The notes beneath the pieces were generated by a model, which ran no database searches, was not told where the DNA came from, and saw nothing but the letters and a program-made list of their open reading frames with translations. A program made the position numbers and the translations under genes. Positions 42,437 to 56,936 of a DNA stretch of 64,000 nucleotides are shown one piece after another. Each line of letters starts with the position of its first letter. The stretch's first letter is position 1. Source of the DNA: Rhodotorula mucilaginosa (taxonomy: Eukaryota; Basidiomycota; Microbotryomycetes; Sporidiobolales; Sporidiobolaceae); assembly GCA_034406715.1 (NCBI GenBank), contig CP137866.1, positions 1,178,001-1,242,000 on the forward strand, written 5' to 3'.

Positions 42437-44916
42437 CTAGGTCTGGCAAGGGACGTACCGGCCGAGAACCTTCGTCTTGAGCCAGTCGGTGGCGACGAGG
42501 ACACGGTTCCGGAGCGAGAACAGCTGCGAGATGTAAGCCGAACGCCAGAAGCTGCACCAAGAAACGGTACCGGTCAGCGCTGATGCACACGAAGCGAAGA
42601 GCTGATCTTCGGAGAGGGAGGGGCCTCACTAGTAAGTGGCGAGACCGGCGGCAGCGAGGTTGCCCGAGAAGACGGGCAAGTCGGCGATAGCCTTGTCCGA
42701 ACCAATGTAGGCGAGCGAACCCTGGTGCGAGTAGTGGAACGGCGCAATGTTGCTCGCGCGGATGACGGCATTGGCGAGCGAGTCGAGCTTGGCGGGTTCT
42801 GCTCCGGCCTGCTTGGCCTGCTCGAGGTCCTTCAACAGTTGCTCCTTCTTGTGCAGCTTGGCCATGACCCTCGCGAGGTACTTGCCCTGTTGCGACGCGA
42901 CCTGCGCCGTCGGGGCGTAGTTGGTCGCGGTGCAGTCACCGAGGGCAAAGATGCCGTCGGCGCCGATCAGCCGCATGTGCTCGTCGACGAGGAGACCACG
43001 GCGCGAGTTCTGCGTGGTCGACAGGCGGGACATGAGGTCGCGGGTGACCTGGCGAGCGGTGTTGCCGGTAGCCCTAGAAATCGGGAGGGGCGGTCAGCTT
43101 TTGCTCATTTGCGCGAGCCTTGAAGGGCGGCCAGGTCACTTACCACACGAGGAGTCCATACGGGTACTCGACGAGCTCCTTCTTCTCGTTCTGCGCGACA
43201 ACAACCTTCTCCTGGACCTCCTTGACCATCGTCTTGGTGGCGATGTCGATCCGGTTCTCCTTGAACGAGTCCATCGTGTAGTCGCTGGTGGTTCGGGATG
43301 GTTTCGTCAGTATCGAGGAGTTGAATTTGCGCCACCGAGCGCGCCACGCCGCGAGATCGCAGGGCACACGCACATGAGCTGCTTGGAGAACATGGGGAGA
43401 ACGCTCGGCAGCGCTTCGATCAAGGTGATGTTGATCTTGTCGGCGAGCTCCGGGTACCACTGTGAGCCAGGACATGTCAATATGCGGGTCCGCGATAAGT
43501 GGGGCAGCTAGACGTACGTTTCCGAGGTCCTCCTTCAGGAAGTCGTGCAACTCTCCGGCATATTCCACACCGGTCGGTCCACCACCAACGACAACCTGCA
43601 TGCCGAACGGCGCCGTCAGCAAACCTTTCCATTGACGGCATGCGAACCAGGATTCGCTTACAAAGGACAGCAACCGGTCAATTTCGGATTGCGGCTGGCC
43701 GGCAAAGTTGGCCGCTTCGATGCAGTCCATAATGCGAGTCCGGATCTTCTCGGCGTCCCAGACCTCCTTGAGGAAGCACGCGTGCTCGTTGACGCCCTTG
43801 ATGCCGAAAGTCTGGTTCTCGGCGCCAACGGCGTAGACCAGGTAGTCGTAAGGGATCTCGGTGCCCGAAACCTCGCCCTTGATCTCCGAGTTGTCTGCAG
43901 GGCGAGGCAGAGTAAGTCAAAAAGAACCGAGCTTACGAGGCCCCACTGCACAGCGCTCGCGCAGGGCAAGGATGGCCTCGGCGTATTGCGATTCCTGCCA
44001 ACTCACCGATGAAGCGGACCGTCTTCTTCTCCGGGTCGACCTCGTACACCTCGCCCTCGTACACCTCAGTCTTGCGCTTGAGGTGGCGAGTCAGGAAACG
44101 AGTCGGCTCGAGGATGGACCGCGAAGCGAGCGTGCCGACAGTGACAGAGGGAAGGAGCGGGGTGAAGAGGAAGTAGTTGCGGGGAGAGATGACGACCTGG
44201 GGATCCGAAGGTTCCGTCAGCTTTCTTCGGCTTTGCAGCACAGGCCCAGTTGTCCCATTTGGAAATGCGTGGGGGGCGGCAGTATGCGAATAGAGGCATG
44301 CCGGACTCACGACGTTGTAACCGGTGTTGTCGAGTTCCTTGAGGAACGCGGTGCTGGCCCAGCCGTTCCCGAGCACGACGACGGTCGGCAGTTTCGGGTC
44401 ATGCGGGAGTTGCTCGCCCGGGTGCCTCTGGTCGTAACTGCGCCAGAGGATGTAGCCGCTGCCGGCGACGACGGTGACCAAGACGGTGCGGGCAAACGTC
44501 CGGAGACGGTTCTTGGGCTTCTTGGGCGGAGGGGGCGGCTTGCTGTTGTTGCCGCTGCTGCCACTCGAGGAGGCAGTAGCAGCAGCCGGCTGGGCGACGG
44601 GACTCGGCGCGGGCGGTTCGACGACGGTCGGGCGACCGTCGACCTGAGCGCCGACGACGGGGTTGGCGTGCAGCGGCGACGACGGCGGCGGGTTGGCGGT
44701 CGCGGTCTGCTTGACCAGGTCGGGGTTCTGCAGCCTACGCGGCGCAGTCGCAGCGAGGGCGAACGTGCGCTGGGACGCCGCTATCAATCCCAATCATCGA
44801 TACGAGCGAGACGAGCGAAGACGAGGGTGATCAGGACGTGTAAGAGCCCTGCGCAAGGCGGCGAATACGAGAGAGAGCTTACCAGCGATGCGCGCGAGTG
44901 GCATCCGGACCATCAT
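42437..44916 (-). CDS. Alternative (type II) NADH dehydrogenase, mitochondrial
   Basis: Nine proposed exons: 44883-44916, 44311-44780, 44007-44196, 43662-43894, 43518-43595, 43374-43459, 43144-43284, 42630-43073 and 42437-42551 (596 aa). It passes electrons from NADH to ubiquinone without pumping protons. The N-terminus ([20 protein letters not shown]) is a mitochondrial presequence. A Pro/Ala-rich linker and one membrane segment ([14 protein letters not shown]) follow. The FAD-binding fold has [17 protein letters not shown] and the NADH-binding fold has [16 protein letters not shown]. Later blocks include [31 protein letters not shown] and [16 protein letters not shown]. The membrane segment after the presequence is typical of the external Nde enzymes, so I favour NADH use from the intermembrane space. 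No EF-hand insertion is visible. In exon 8 the donor TA/GTGAGG avoids an in-frame TAG. Confidence 0.92.
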
Positions 44917-45355
44917 CGTGCGTACAGGAGCGACGAGAGTGTGTAGCCGGTCAAGCAGGACAAAAAAAAAAGCACGAGATGACGGAGTCTCGCGGCCGAG
45001 ATCGATCTCGCTCTCGCGCTCCTCGTGCAGCCTGCTATTAACAGACGATATTCATACATGTATATCCCGTCCAGATCTACAGCCTCGGCGATCCGCGGCG
45101 TCTCTACGGTGCCAAAGGTCAGAAACCGGTCTTTTTCACGCGCCAAGATTTTCTGCCCAAATCCCATGAGCTGACTATGTATAGGCGATCCTGGACGACT
45201 GCTACAGACCCTCTCGATGAATCTCAATCCTCCTGCACGCGAACCCAACGATCCCAAGAAATGAGGAAATCCTGTCGCCGAACGGAGTTTGTCAGCCGGA
45301 GGCAGCCTCGTCCACGGATGCAAATATCTCCGCCCCGACGACGCAGGAGACCAGC
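44917..45355. other. Intergenic, no gene seen
   Basis: 439 bp containing the NADH dehydrogenase promoter and the 3' end of the F-box gene. No clear motif. Confidence 0.5.
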
Positions 45356-47242
45356 TCAGCTCACATGAACCGTCTTGAGCTTGACGTGGATCCGCCGCCG
45401 GCCCTTTTCGCGCTCAAAGCGGGCAAAGTGTCCCGTCGTGCTGTGAGAGGCATGGCAAAGGGTCAATCCGAGTCTTCCCTGCGCTGGCGTCGATTATCCT
45501 CGTCCGTACATGCACGAGGCAAGTACCGGATTGCGGAACCTATTGCAGACAGACGGAAGGAGAAGGCTCACCCTTCACTGACGTCCGAAACGATCGCGAC
45601 CGCCTCCGACAAGGACGGACACGCGCGGACGAGTTGACTCAGCGCGTCGTACTCGAGCCGCGACTGGCGAGCGAGCATCGGTTGTCCTTCGTGGTCCAAG
45701 GGTGGAGGAGATCGCCGATCATAGGCAAAGAAGCGCAAGGACCGAAACCGAGACAGGACGGGGAGGTAGGCGTCCTGTTGCGTGCGCGCGGGGGTATGGA
45801 GAGGTGGGTCTTCCCAGGTCAGCCGCTCGCTTTCGCTGCACAGAAAGATAGAGCTCGGCGACGGGCTGGAGACTGGCTCGAGAAGTTGTGCAAAGCCACG
45901 AGTCAAAGAAGTTGGAGACAAAGTACGTACCAACGGCAAAGGCCACTCGACCGCTTCCTGCGAGTCTCCCGCGACGATCACGAGCGCCGTCAGCTGAGGC
46001 GCCACCCTCGCCAGATCTTCAAACAACGCCGGCTTCGGGTTCCTCGTCTGGTACAGCGCGAGGCGTTTCAAGTTGGGGAGGTGCCCGATCGCGATCAAGA
46101 GGTGGGCAAAGTCGTCGGGCCGGACGGGTCCTTCGAGGAAGAGTTCTTCGAGCGGTAGGGTGGTACCGAGATCGTTCAGGCGCTGTTTGTTGTGCGTGCG
46201 GGTGCGGCGAGAAAGTCAGCGCGCGAAGGAAAGTCGGATGGGCAGAGAGACTAAGAGGCCGCGACGCACGATGATCTCGTCTGCGAGGGCTCGGAACGCC
46301 GTTGCTTCGCGGACCGAGTCGAGCGAGAGCAGCCTGAGATGCGGCAAGAGGCTCTTGACGACGTGGATCCGGTTCCCCAGTCGCCTCGTCGCCGGCCAGA
46401 GGAGCAGCGAGTCGAGGTTCGGACACTTGTCGACGAGTTGAAAAAGTTCCGGGTCCGAATGCATGACTTGGATGGTCTTAATCCGGGTCAGGGGCGCGAA
46501 CGAGCGGACCATGTCGGGGTGGTCGGGCCAGAAGTCGATCTGGTTGAACCGGAGCGCCGAGAGGGTCGGCGAGGACTGGATTGCTTCGAGGAGGCGTTGC
46601 GCGCCCGCGCGCGACATTTCAATCTGCCGCAGGAACAAGACTTGCAGCGTCGAACTGGCGAGGTCGGTCACGACGTCGAGCAGCGCTTGCTCCTCCTCAT
46701 CCGGGCCGGTCATGTGCGTGAAATCGTCCGGGACGAGTTCGGCCACGCTGATAGCCAAGATGGGCAGCTCGATCCCTTGCGCCCTCCTCGTACGGATGAT
46801 GTCCCGCAAGGCGGCGAGGCTCCGTGCGCGCCGAAACTCGAGGGGGCGGTACCTGCTCTCGGAGACGTACGCGATCGAGCGCCAGATGCGGGCGCGGCAT
46901 TCCTGGTGGAACCAGCGACTGGTCTCTGACAAGCGGAGGAGTTCGGTGCAGGGTCCGGTCGGGAACGTCGGCGACGGGTCGCGCTCGTCGACGTGGGCGA
47001 TGACGGTGAGGATGACCTCGGGCGGGAGTCGGAGCAGCGGGAAGGCGAACAGCGTCTCGAGGGCGGTCGACGGGGGCGGAGTCGGCTGATTGCTGGTCCG
47101 TGCTGATTCCGAGTATGGATAGCTCCCGGGCAGGTCTGCGAGATCCTGGGTGACAGGTGAGAGATCCGAGAGTGGGGAACAAAGAAGGCGACGCACGCTG
47201 CGAGAGCTCTGGCGAGTCGACAGGCGGATCTTGGGGTTCCAT
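45356..47242 (-). CDS. F-box protein with leucine-rich-repeat-like C-terminus
   Basis: Five proposed exons: 47197-47242, 46270-47135, 45931-46182, 45572-45774 and 45356-45440 (483 aa). The F-box is at about residues 45-95 (FPLLRLPPEVILTVIAHVDE ... LLRLSETSRWFHQECRARIW). F-box proteins dock substrates onto Skp1-Cullin1 ubiquitin ligases. The rest shows leucine-rich repeating units (LQVLFLRQIEMSRAG, LSALRFNQIDF, LDSLLLWPATRRLG, LRLLSLDSV, LKRLALYQTR). The substrate is unknown. The N-terminal splice (acceptor CTCGCAG) and the last exon are the weakest parts of the model. Confidence 0.78.
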
Positions 47243-47385
47243 TTCAAGCTGTCTCGACCTCGTAGCTCGTGCCTGGCCGAGCTGCGAGTCGAGCGGCGAG
47301 AGGCAAAAGGTCAAGTTGCTGATGAAGACGCAGCTCTTTCTCTCGCTCCCCTCCAAGACTCTTTAAAAGCTTAAGCGAGGACAGG

Positions 47386-48249
47386 ATGTCAAACATTTGG
47401 ACTGCAGCTAGCGAAGGCAACGCCCAAAGGGTCCGCGAACTCGTCGAGTCCGGTGCGTTCCCTCTCTTCCTCCCCGTGCGCAACTCTTCCGCCACTCTGA
47501 GAGAACTCACCACGGCCGCATACATACGCAGGCACGTCTCCAAATGCCCTCGACGAGAACTCGTATTCGCCGCTACACGCCGCCGCCTCGTGGGGTCATG
47601 CCGACATCCTCCGCTACCTCGTCGAACGCGGAGGCGACATCAACCTGACCGACTCAGACCGCGAGACGCCCCTCTTTGTCGTCGAGAACGTCGGCATGGC
47701 GAAACTCGTCGTCGAACTCGGAGGGGACCCGAAATGGACCAACGAAGACGGCATCACGGTCAGTTTCTGCTGCAGTTCGATTCCAGACACGATCCCTTAA
47801 CTCACCCTGCTGCTCGAACGTAGGCCGCCGCATCTCTACAAGAAGAGTACCCTCACATCTCGCTCTACCTCCGGACTCTGACCGGCGAAGCCGCGCCTGC
47901 ACCCATCTCTTCCGACCTTGACAACTCAGCCGCCATTGGTGCTCCGCAACCCGACCTCGACGCACCAACAGACGCCCTGATGGCGTCAGTCCGGTCCATC
48001 ATGGAACGATCAGAACGGGGTGAGATCTCGGAACAAGAGACGGACGACTTGCTCCGCGAGGTGGTCGAGAGTGCCGTCACCGGTCAGGTCGAGGCCGGGC
48101 GCGCGATCGGACAACAGATGGCAGTCGACGACGAGGCACAGGGCTCGGGCAGCAGTGGCCGGACGCGAACACGGACGGCAGATCAAATGGCGGCGGACGA
48201 GCAAGCGCCAGGGAAACGGGCACGAGACACGGACGACATTGGGCGGTAG
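47386..48249 (+). CDS. Small ankyrin-repeat protein
   Basis: Three exons: 47386-47452, 47532-47758 and 47824-48249 (239 aa). It starts MSNIWTAASEGNAQRVRELV. Three ankyrin units follow, including YSPLHAAASWGHADILRYLV and DRETPLFVVENVGMAKLVVE. The C-terminal half is acidic and Glu/Gln/Ala-rich with a short basic stretch (PGKRARD). Size and layout match small fungal ankyrin proteins such as yeast Yar1, which chaperones ribosomal protein Rps3. That identity is only a suggestion. It is divergent from the F-box gene, with 143 bp between starts. Confidence 0.82.
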
Positions 48250-48432
48250 CGAGTCCTGGCTCTCTCTCTGAATTGCAGACCACCCTCCCTTGGAATCAGG
48301 AGCGCGCGAAGGTGTCAACGATCGCCCACCGAAGCGTTCGACGAGAATCATCTTGCATATTGCGGAATAGACCGAGAGGTGCCCCTGCAGAAACAACGGA
48401 GAGAAATACAATGTACAGGGAGTTCTGGTTTT

Positions 48433-50883
48433 TTAGTGGTGCGTCGGCATGGCCGTCGTCGCGCGCGTGTCCAGGACGTCCTCGGCACGCCAGTACGCCG
48501 TCGTAGTCTAGTGACGGAGGAATCGATGGAACGGTCAGCGAATGAAACGGACCTCTTTCGGAACCGATGATCTCAGACATCTCTCCCGTCTGCTCACCTT
48601 GAGCTGCGTGAAAAAGTCGAGACCGCGGGGACCGTACAGCGAAGAGCCGCCGAGAACCGAGCCCTTTCCGCCGGACCAAGAGAACATCGGAAGGGGGACA
48701 CTGTAGCGCGCGCACTGAAAAGTCAGAAGAGACAAGCAAAAGAGAGAGAGAAAAGAGTGGCGAACGCACGGGATGGGGACGTTGAGGCCGACTTGGCCAG
48801 CCTCGATGTGCTTCTCAAAGTACCGGGCGGTGGCACCACTCTGGGTGAAGGCAGAAGCGCCGTTGCCGTCTGCGCGTTGCGTCGAAACGCGGTCAGAAAC
48901 CGCCCTGCGGATTGCGCCCACGTCTTCAGAAAGACTTACACTTGTTTCGGTTGATGAGCTTGATGGCGTCATCGAGAGTGTCGGCCTTGACGATGACAAG
49001 CACCGGTCCGAAGATCTCTTGTCTGTTCGAGGGAGGAAGGGAGTTGAATCAGCCACCACTATTCCTGGCGAAGAAAAGGAACATGAAAACGACGCACTGG
49101 TAGCAGTCCATGTCGGTGGTCGCTTCGAGGATCGTCGGTCCGACAAAGTTGCCCTCCTCGAACCCAGGCACCTTGACATTGCGGCCGTCGAGGAGGATCT
49201 TGCCGCCTTGGTCCTCGCACGACTGGATCAACTCTTCGACGCGCTTCTTCGCCTGCGGGGTGATCAGAGGACCGCTGCCGGGATCAAGGAGCTAATGTCA
49301 AGAGTATGCGCAAAGTAGGGCTTCGTCGAGATCCAGGGACTTACACATCCGTCGACGGGTCAAAGCCCTCGCCGACCTTGAGCTTCTGTGCACGCTCGAC
49401 GAGGCTGTCGACCCAGTGCTGCGACTCGCCGACCGTGACGACTGCACCCGCGTGCCCGTAGTTAGTAGCTGTAGATTTGTCCAGTCCGGGCAGGGAAACA
49501 ACGTACGCGTCGAGAGTGCCATGCATCGCTGTCCCGCAGCTCCGAAGGCAGCGCCGACGATCGAGTTGAGCGCAAAGTTCTGGTTCGCATCCGGCAGCAA
49601 GATGCAGTGGTCTGTCACGGAATGGAGATAAGTCAACTCCACGCAAATCTTGCTTCATGGGCAGGAAGAGACCCACTCTTGGCGCCGAGGTTGGCCTGCA
49701 CGCGCTTCCCGTGCTTGCTTCCCGTCTCGTGGATGTACTTGCCGGCGCGGTCACCTCCCACAAACGAGATAGCCTTGATCCGCGGCTCCTCGCAGATAAA
49801 CTTGACCGGGTCGATCGTGCCGTGCACGACCTGCAAGACTCCCTTGGGCAAACCGGCCTGTTCCATCAATTCGGCGAGGATCATGGTCGCGCCCGGGTCG
49901 CGCTCGGACGGCTTGAGGATCAAAGAGTTGCCGGTAGCGGTCGCCATCGCCATAGCCCAGAGGGGAATCATCGCTGGTGCAGCACAAGATGAGAGTGTCA
50001 GCGTCAGGGGATCTCCTTCTCGACGAATCCATGCGCAACTACTTGATAACGCACCTGGGAAGTTGAAGGGGCAGACGGCTGCCACCACACCGAGCGGGAG
50101 TTTGCGCATGTACGTGTCCATGTCCTTTGAGACTTCGATCTGGTCCCCGAGCATGAGCGACGGGACGCCGCACGCCGTCTCGACGACCTGGAGACCTCGC
50201 AACACGTCGCCCTTGGCATCGGCAAACGTCTTGCCCTGCTCGAGGACGATTGACCGGGCAATCTCGTCGTGGTTCTCCTTAATGAGTTGCTGGAACCTGC
50301 GTGCGATTAGGGACCGCACCGTCAGGACCCCGTGTGTGGCGGGAAAGAAGGTCAAATTTGCTCCGAGCGGCGCGCTAGACCCCGATACTGGCGGCGGACG
50401 TGTACCAATCCCCTCCGCCAGTACTCAGGCAGAAGTCATAGGCCGTTCTCGCCCCGAAACGCTGCGTTGGCGAGTTCTCCCGTTTCCCCCACTCTGTCCG
50501 GCCGAGTCGGTTGCAATTGTCCACGCGACTCACTTGAGCATGACGGCCTGTCGCTTCAGGACACTCGCATCCTTCCACTGATCGAACGCCTCCTCGGCCT
50601 TGTCGACGGCGCGCGTGAGGACTTGAGGGGTCGCTTCAGGCACGCGAGTCAGGACCTGGTTCGTCGCCGGGTTGTGCACGTCGATCCACCGCGTCGAGTC
50701 GCCCGCGGTGTACTCTCCGCCGATCAAGTGCAGCGTTTGCGAGCCGTCGACGGCGGTCCCTTGCCAGGACTGGGTCAGCGTCTGCTTGGTGGCGCCGGCG
50801 AGCGCCGATAGCGGGCGAGCCGACGACGAGAAACAGCGGCGCGAGACGGCCCGGGACGGGGCGCGGAGGGACTGGGAGAGCAT
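48433..50883 (-). CDS. Methylmalonate-semialdehyde dehydrogenase (acylating), mitochondrial
   Basis: Ten proposed exons: 50534-50883, 50055-50296, 49677-49973, 49507-49611, 49345-49441, 49098-49274, 48940-49022, 48770-48869, 48598-48700 and 48433-48507 (542 aa). ALDH6 family. It oxidises malonate and methylmalonate semialdehydes to acetyl- or propionyl-CoA in valine, beta-alanine and pyrimidine breakdown. The N-terminus (MLSQSLRAPSRAVSRRCFSS) is a mitochondrial presequence. Blocks seen: AAVCPFNFPAMIPLWAMAMA, LKPSERDPGA, ISFVGGDRAG, GAAGQRCMALS with catalytic Cys about 326, EIFGPVLVIV and NGASAFTQSG. The splice at 49442-49506 gives ALSTLVTVGES, one residue away from the commonest form. Confidence 0.93.
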
Positions 50884-51115
50884 CGTAGGGGGACCTCGAG
50901 CTGATATGTGTAGATGGTAGAAAGAGAAGAAAAGAAGCGGTCGTTATACACGCGCCTGGACAATTGCAACCAATCTCTCCCCCACTTGTTCAGCCGAACT
51001 TCGGCGGCACGGCTGACCCGACGGCGACCCGTCTCTCTCTCGCTTTGCCGTCGAACTATTAGACTCGTGCCTTGGCGAGCACCGTCTTCCCTCCAGGCCT
51101 GCTGAAGCTGCATCA

Positions 51116-53196
<2,081 letters not shown>

Positions 53197-53472
53197 GGTC
53201 AATGTGGATGCGAGGTGGGCCGAGTCGAGTAATTTAGCGACGCGTCGAGGTGCGGACGAGGATTCACGTCACAAGCTCTAGAGCGGCTGGGAGAGCAGAG
53301 GCGGATTCGTAGCGACAAGCACAAGCTGCTGACACGCGTCGTGACTGTGCTCTTTTGACAAAAGGGAGACAGAGAGCGGAAGCGGTCAAGGTGAAAATTG
53401 AAAAGTCGAGGACGAAGATTCTTCGACTCGAAACAACTCGACGCCGTACAGTCGCAGTCTAGAAGGGAAGCG

Positions 53473-54894
53473 ATGCCGAGTTTGTTCAGACCTTGTATCG
53501 ATCTCCACAACGGCGCAGTCAAGCAGATCGTCGGCGGTTCCCTCGACACCGACAACCTCCGCACAAACTTTGTCTCCGAGTCAGTCCGTCTCCCTCCCAT
53601 ACTTTGCTACCGCCCGAGGCGCTGATCGGACTCGTGCAACAGGAAGCCGAGCGCGTATTACGCAGACCTGTACCGCGAGAACGGGCTCACGGGGGGCCAT
53701 GTCATCAAACTCGGACCTGGAAACGATGCTGCCGCAAAGAGTGCCCTCCAGGCATGGCCGAGTAAGCACGTTCGCGCGTGGGGCCGGAGAGCCACCACCG
53801 TGACTGACGCTCTACCTCGTAGACGGTCTCCAAGTAGGCGGCGGGATCAACCAGGACAATGCGCAAGAGTGGCTCGACGCCGGAGCAGAAAAGGTATGCC
53901 AGCTTTCTCTCTTTCTCTGGTTCGGACTCTGCACGTTTCTGATCTCCCTCCACTTCTGCACAGGTCATTGTGACGTCGTACCTCTTCCCGGGGGCCAAAT
54001 TCGACGAGGACCGGCTACGACGGCTCGCCGAAAAGGTTGGAAAGGAGCGCCTTGTCGTCGACGTCAGGTGCGTCTGACTGGCCGAGGAACTCCCGGCCCT
54101 TCTTGGAGCAAGGACGGACAAGTCTGACGGGCTGTCATCTATAGCTGCCGAAGAAGAGACAACCGTTGGATTGTGGCGATGGATCGGTGGCAAGTCATGA
54201 CAGACATGGAGGTCAACGCCGGTGCGTCTCCTTTCGCGATACCCTCGCGCAGCCTTCCTACTTGTCCGCTGGCAAGACTCACAAAGGACCTCTCGCGCAT
54301 ACAGAGTCGCTCGGCCGGTTAGCTCAATATTGCAGGTGAGTCTGCCGCTTGCGCCCGAAATCGGTTCGCCCGTCTCGGCGCAGCATCGCTGATTTATGCG
54401 GTCTCTGATCGCGATAGCGAGTTCCTCGTACATGCGGCGGACGTCGAAGGTCTCTGCAAAGGAATCGATGAGGAACTCGTGCAGAGTACGTTTCGGAATC
54501 GCTGTTCTCCCACTCTCTCACTATTGTCAAGGCGGCTTCCTACCTTTACACGGCGCTGACAAGTACTGCTTGGATTGACGTGCAGAGCTCGGCGAATGGA
54601 GTACCATTCCGTGTACATATGCTGGGGGAGCCAAGAGTGCGTTGCTGCTTCCTCTGATCATTCCCGCAGCCGACCATTTTGCTTTTCCTGAAAACCCGTT
54701 CTGACCGACGGGACTTCTCTCTCTCTCTCTCGCCCTCGCCAGGCGCCGACGACCTCGCTCTCGTCGAACGACTCTCGAACGGTAAAGTCGACCTCACGTA
54801 TGGTTCGGCGCTCGACATCTTTGGCGGTTCCCAAGTCAAGTTTGATGACCTCGTCGCGTACAACAAGCGCGCCTCCTCTCTCGCCTCTTCGTAG
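53473..54894 (+). CDS. HIS6: ProFAR isomerase, histidine biosynthesis
   Basis: Nine exons: 53473-53579, 53643-53761, 53823-53893, 53964-54067, 54145-54221, 54305-54335, 54418-54485, 54586-54636 and 54743-54894 (259 aa, the usual length). Its reaction opens the ribose of ProFAR to PRFAR in the fourth step of histidine synthesis, in the cytosol. It is a TIM barrel with [20 protein letters not shown], the catalytic Asp in the CIDLHNG motif, [72 protein letters not shown] and [13 protein letters not shown]. It is divergent from the histone-chaperone gene, with 276 bp between starts. Confidence 0.95.
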
Positions 54895-55550
54895 GCTGCC
54901 ACGGGATATCGACTCGCAGCATCGGAGCTCTTGCAACTACTTGGACAAAAAGTCCGAAACGCGACCGAGCGTACGCGTTACGATACAGGCCGTTCTTTCC
55001 CTCCCGCGACGCGCCCAACAATGGCCTGCCGGAAAGCGACGGAGCTTCAAGCTATTCTTCGCGCCACTCGCCACCCCACTGCGACCCTCTTCGACCGCTA
55101 GAGAGCTGCACTCCATGTACGCTCGCAGGCGCTATATCGTGACCGCCCGCGTTGACTGCTCTGCACGGCTTTCTCGGCTACACCGATCGCTTTGACGTGG
55201 TCTCGCGTGCGCCGTGCTCCCTTGCCTTCTTTCGCCGCGGCTCATCTGCGAATGCGTTTCGAGGACCCTGCAGGTGCGTACATCGAGCTAGACTACATAT
55301 ACAGAACCTAAAAGGCTTTGGTGACCAGCACCTCCGGACCAAGGAAACTGGTCAATCCACGTTTCTTGGCTCACCGATCGAGGATCAACAAGCTGAGCGA
55401 AAAATGTTTGATTCGACTCGTATAACCGCGAAGGTGGCTACGTTCGGGCGACGACCGGTTATACCACGCCATCTCTGACCTGACTTTCGAGATGACGACT
55501 CTTCCTTCGTTTCCGCATCTTTACCTGCCTGCCCTCCCTGCCCCGAGCTC
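54895..55550. promoter_or_regulatory. Upstream region of the zincophore gene with a zinc-response-like site
   Basis: No gene in these 656 bp. ACCTAAAAGGC at 55306-55316, about 235 bp before the start codon, matches the yeast Zap1 zinc-responsive element (ACCTTNAAGGT) at all but two positions. Whether this fungus uses that consensus is unknown, so the site is only a candidate. Confidence 0.3.
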
Positions 55551-56936
55551 ATGTTGTCGACATCTCTTCTCGCCACCTTCTTCCTCGTCGCCAGCTCTGT
55601 CCGGGCTGCGCCTTTCTCCTCCCCTGAGGCACTATACAAGCGCGCCGAGCCGCAGACTGCGGATAGCATCAACAAGCAGGTGCACACCAACTCGACTCAG
55701 GTCGAGATCCAGTACGCTCCGTTCCGATTTCCTTTTGCAAGAACAGGCACGAAGGGCTGACCTCGAGACACTATCTTATCTCCTCGTAGTGAATCTTGCG
55801 ATGCGGGGCAAGCTCACTTCATCCGGGCGGGCCTCGACGACATGAACATGCTCGCCAAGCACGCGTACGACCGGATTCTCAAGTACGGCGAGACGGACGA
55901 ACTTTACGTCAAGTACTTTGGGAATGCCTCGTCTGCGACGGCTGCAGGTTTCTACGCACAGCTGCTCTATGGCAACAAGCCGGGTGTCCTGTTCCGGTGC
56001 GACAACCCGGATGGGAACTGTAACGAATCGACGGCGGAAGGACCGTGGGGTGAGAACCGCTCGTCCTTGCTGTCTACAACTCTCGCCTTGACTGACGATG
56101 CCTTTACTCTGATAGCGGGTCACCATCGGGGCAAGAACGCGACTGAGCAGACCGTCATCTGCCCGCCGACGTGTAAGTCATCCTGTCCACGGATACAGAT
56201 CCAAACTCAGATGCTGATCGCATCCCCATCTCGCAGACACCCGGCGCAAACAGCTCTCGACTCTGTGCTGGGACGGCGTCGCGATTGGGTCCGAGCCGCC
56301 ATCGCGCCTCTTGGCTACCGACTTTATGCACCGCCTGATCCACGTCAGTACTGATGCGCAAGCTTTTCGCAATTTTTTGTGAGCTCCGACTGATGCGTTC
56401 GCGCGCGTGGCAATAGGTTCCTTCCATCACATACGACCATATCCATCACGCTGCCGATTCGCTCGGCGGAGTTCTCGAGCTTGCGACCCACAACGATCCG
56501 ACGACGGTCGCAAACCAGAACACATACCTCTTCTAGTGAGTCGAGCCATCCTTTCGCGCGCGCGCTGTCTCCAGGTCTTGGCTGACCAGTTCTTACATCT
56601 AGCTCCCTCGACGCCTACGCCTATGACGTCGTCTGGCCCGGCAAGTCGTGCATGCTCGAGAACCCTCCCAACGAAGATGTAGACGGACATGACTCGCACT
56701 CGGCTCCGGCTTCCGCTTCCGCCACCAGCGCCGCTACTGCAACCGCTACTTCGACTCATGACCACGACCACGACCATGCGGCGGAGCAGACCGCAACGGC
56801 CACGACTTCGGCTGCGGAATCTTGCCACACCCACGGCGACGGCGAAGTGAGTCGCAGACCGATTGCGCGATTTCCCATGCGGCGCTTACGGAATCTGACT
56901 TTCCTCGCTTACCGCCTCCAGGTGCACTGCTCGTGA
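55551..56936 (+). CDS. PRA1: Secreted zincophore-type protein (PRA1/Asp f2, HRXXH family)
   Basis: Seven exons: 55551-55711, 55790-56049, 56116-56172, 56237-56343, 56417-56535, 56603-56846 and 56922-56936 (320 aa). Family members are secreted, bind extracellular zinc and return it to the cell through a ZIP transporter (Pra1-Zrt1 of Candida, Asp f2-ZrfC of Aspergillus). A signal peptide (MLSTSLLATFFLVASSVRA) is followed by a possible Kex2 site (YKR). The domain has ESCDAGQAHFIRAGLDDM, VKYFGNASSATAAGFYAQLL, LFRCDNPDGNC and the family motif HRLIH at 191-195. It replaces the HEXXH of true metallopeptidases, so proteolysis is unlikely. YDHIHHAADSLGGVLELA then follows. The tail has HDHDHDH (287-293) and ends with CHTHGDGEVHC (309-319), the metal-binding ending of the family. 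The ZIP gene lies 768 bp downstream on the same strand; in Candida and Aspergillus the pair is divergent. Confidence 0.87.

Noticed and set aside
46339-46929. Plus-strand frames of about 200 codons
   Set aside because: Antisense to the main exon of the F-box gene.
56256-56343. Reading the HRXXH protein as an active zinc metallopeptidase
   Set aside because: The motif is HRLIH, lacking the catalytic Glu of HEXXH, and the tail and neighbour fit zinc binding instead.
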